From the NCBI GenBank assembly GCA_003868215.1, contig QWDQ01000002.1, positions 496,001 through 560,000 on the forward strand: 64,000 nt of DNA, in the 5' to 3' direction. The DNA comes from Pseudophaeomoniella oleicola. Its lineage: Eukaryota > Ascomycota > Eurotiomycetes > Phaeomoniellales > Phaeomoniellaceae. The notes beneath the pieces are model-generated. The model saw only the letters and a program-made list of their open reading frames with translations, ran no database searches and was not told the DNA's origin. Below, in pieces: positions 59,958-64,000 of the stretch. The first letter of the stretch is position 1. Each line of letters begins with the position of its first letter. A program made the translations under genes and the position numbers.

Positions 59958-61807
59958 ATGACGACTTTACAACCTAGGCCTCCCTATACTCAAGAAGAGC
60001 TTGACAAGCTTTATCCAAAAGGCCTAGAGTTGCGGCTCGTCCAAGTTGTAAGTCTCGCTGCTGTGCTTCCAATGTACCTGACTAACATATTGCTTCTTTT
60101 TGAAGCTGTTGAGACATGGTCAGTGGCTGCGGTATTGCGGTAGGAACCAAGTGGTTGATGTGAGATAGGTGAGCGTTCGCCAGTATCAGTACGATTCCAG
60201 AATGCAAGTACATTCCAAAACCAGCCTCGAGTCGAGCTGACCATTCCTAGGCAGGACTTGCGCCTTGTATGTGCGATACACCTCTATTGATGACCCAATT
60301 CTAAATTGTGCAGATTGGCCATACTGCAGTGCTGCGAGGCGTCTGCGATCTATCACCATGACCTCGACCGATTGGTCTCAATGGAGTGATTTACATTGGC
60401 GCAGAAGGCTAGAAAGATTTGGCACAGATGACGGACCTGTCATAGCAGCAGGACCGGATGGAGAAGTCGATGGCGTATGGTAAATCGTCTCGTTCCATCG
60501 TCAGACACAGTCACTTATGTTTCTCTAGCAATATGGGCGAACTCACCGACAAAGGTCGGGAAACGACATTGGCGCTGGGTGAACGATTACGGCATCTCTA
60601 CGTTGATCAGCTCAAGTACATGCCTGAACTTATAGCCGATGCAGACATGATATATCTACGCGCTACGCCTCTCCCTAGAGCCCTGGAATCCGTACAACAG
60701 ACATTCTGGGGTATGTATCCTGCAACAGCTCGTACGCAGTCATTCCCTCCTCCCACAATCGTCACTCGAACCCCGGCGGACGAAACACTATATCCGAACG
60801 ACGCCAACTGCAGACGATTCAACCAGCTCTCGCGAGCTTTTGCGCAACGAACAGCAGATCGCTGGAATAAGACCGATGAGATGGAATACCTTAACAAACT
60901 CATTTCGAAATGGATGCCCGAGTCGTCACCTCGGGTCGCTGTAGATTCACATCCTCGTCTCAGTGGTATCATGGACACTATAAACAGCACATTGGCCCAT
61001 GGTCCCGAAACTCGCTTGCCGGCAGCATTCTATGATCCAAAAGGGCGTGAAATTGTTGACAAGGTCGGTGTCGAAGAATGGTTCTCGGGGTACGAAGAGA
61101 ATCTCGAATACAGAACGCTTGGTATTGGCGGTCTCATGGGTGACATTGTGGAACGCATGGCTGCTGTTGTTGAAGGCAGCTCTCTTACAGTCAACGAAAT
61201 AGGTGGGCTTGATGGCCACTTGGGCAGTGGTCGGGGCGGCGAGAACTCTGTCCGCTTTGCTCTCTCTGGTTGTCACGATACAACGCTCGCCGGCATGCTA
61301 GCCAGCCTTGGCGCCTTCAACAAGGAAAAATGGCCTCCCTACACCTCTCACATTGCCGTCGAACTCTTCCAGAAACCCGACGAGATCGACATCGTACCCG
61401 GCACCCACCCAGCCTCCGCGACATCTTCCCAGGCCCAAGCCACCAAACCCGGCTGGCTAGCAAGCATGCTCGGCCTCTCCTCCTCCCCGACCAAAGCCCT
61501 CAATCCGCTAACCTCGGGCCTCGCCTCCGAAGGCATCGCGCGCCGCTCCCTCTCCACCCTCTCCAACGATGAACGCGAAAAGCTCAAGGGCCACTACGTC
61601 CGCCTCCGCTACAACGACCGCGTTATGACCGTGCCCGGCTGCCGGGTGCCGGGCAAACACCTGGCCGGCGACGAGAGTTTTTGCACGCTCGAGGCGTTCA
61701 AGGAGATCGTGGACAAGTACACTCCGAAGAATTGGAAGGTCGAGTGCGGCAGCAATCTGAACGGCGAGGCGTTTCCGAAGGGAAAGGAACAGGAAGCTGG
61801 ATTTTGA
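59958..61807 (+). CDS. Histidine acid phosphatase family protein (ACP6-like)
   Basis: Six exons (59958-60047, 60106-60118, 60169-60203, 60251-60266, 60314-60479, 60529-61807) give 532 residues. The branch-2 histidine phosphatase motif is LLRHGERSPVSVRF at residue 31 onward, rebuilt across two introns; the proton-donor motif is SGCHDTTLAGML. FQNAGLAPYWPYCSAARRLRS, a conserved stretch of the family, appears only if the third intron (60204-60250) uses a GC donor (GCAAGT) and CCTAG acceptor. Two exons are only 13 and 16 nt. There is no signal peptide, so an intracellular enzyme akin to lysophosphatidic acid phosphatase type 6 is more likely than secreted phytase. The substrate is unknown. The C-terminal part has a Ser/Pro-rich insertion (about residues 395-430). 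Confidence 0.9.
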
Positions 61808-62193
61808 TTTGCCCATGTCCTTTTTCTCCTTATGTACCTTCAAACAACTCTTGCGTATATATTCCTACGATATATCGTTACTTTTACATATCTATACAAA
61901 TATATGACTTGTCGCGAAACTCTTTTGTCTTTTTTCGGTTCGACTTTACGTTTTTGATGTCGTCTTTCTTTGGATCGGACAAGACTAAACCCCTATCAAC
62001 AACCATCTCTACTATCTACAATCCTCCCCCCCCCCCCGTCTTTTCTCACGTTCCCTTCCCCTTCCCCTTCCCCTTCCCCTTCCCCACCACAAATCTCGTC
62101 TTCTTCCTCTCTGAACGATATCTACATCCTTGCATACATGCAACCAACCCCGGAAACCCCGAAAATATGCACAAGATACTCAGGAAAACCCTT
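61808..62193. other. Intergenic between convergent phosphatase and oxidoreductase genes
   Basis: 386 bp of 3' flanks, including a C9 tract near 62029 and a CCCCTT-type simple repeat at 62051-62085. Confidence 0.5.
62051..62085. repeat. CCCCTT hexamer repeat
   Basis: About five to six tandem pyrimidine hexamers (TTCCCC) in 3' flanking sequence. Confidence 0.8.
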
Positions 62194-63949
<1,756 letters not shown>

Positions 63950-64000
63950 GGTGTTACAGCGTTGGGAATGCTCAAGTTGTGAGTTGTAGGATAAAAGATA

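Overview
The window is a gene-rich piece of nuclear chromosome from a filamentous ascomycete (Pezizomycotina). The genes have short spliceosomal introns (mostly 41-75 nt, a few up to about 210) and family members typical of filamentous ascomycetes: a WSC/GH128 wall enzyme, a homeobox regulator, a C2H2 plus fungal-specific-domain regulator, and a short hypervirulence-type TUDOR protein. A pogo/Fot1 transposon carries C-to-T damage of the repeat-induced point mutation (RIP) kind. I cannot fix the class from sequence alone.

Layout: 0-5 kb holds a GNAT acetyltransferase (-), ARF1 (+) and a verprolin/WIP-type actin regulator (+). At 5-10 kb there is a weakly supported multi-exon gene and a large disordered protein (8.1-9.9 kb). 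At 11-18.2 kb are triosephosphate isomerase, serine palmitoyltransferase subunit 2 and exosome subunit CSL4, all on +. At 19-27.6 kb, on -, are a Dnf3-type lipid flippase and a homeobox factor. A gene-poor stretch from 27.6 to 34.3 kb contains the transposon at 30,035-31,883. At 34.3-41.9 kb, on -, are the WSC/GH128 protein, ribosome-maturation GTPase EFL1 and a DUF4604 protein. At 42.2-51 kb are PRP19 (+), a RING protein with SUMO-interaction motifs (+), mitochondrial ribosomal protein mL43 (-), a TUDOR-domain protein (-), the RAB7-type GTPase YPT7 (-) and ATG16 (+). From 51 to 55.5 kb no gene is recognised. At 55.5-64 kb are a C2H2 regulator (+), a histidine acid phosphatase (+) and an MDR-family oxidoreductase (-).

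The genes are unrelated housekeeping and regulatory loci, not a pathway cluster. Loose themes are membrane traffic (ARF1, YPT7, flippase, ATG16, sphingolipid synthesis) and RNA or ribosome biology (CSL4, PRP19, EFL1, mL43). I found no biosynthetic cluster, CRISPR array, rRNA or convincing tRNA. The most notable items are the transposon with intact ends and decayed core, a perfect 12-bp palindrome that recurs four times between genes, two GC-AG introns in neighbouring convergent genes, and the RING protein with three SUMO-interaction-like motifs. I did not find a clearly new biological system. Exon boundaries were derived by hand from splice signals, reading frame and family conservation.
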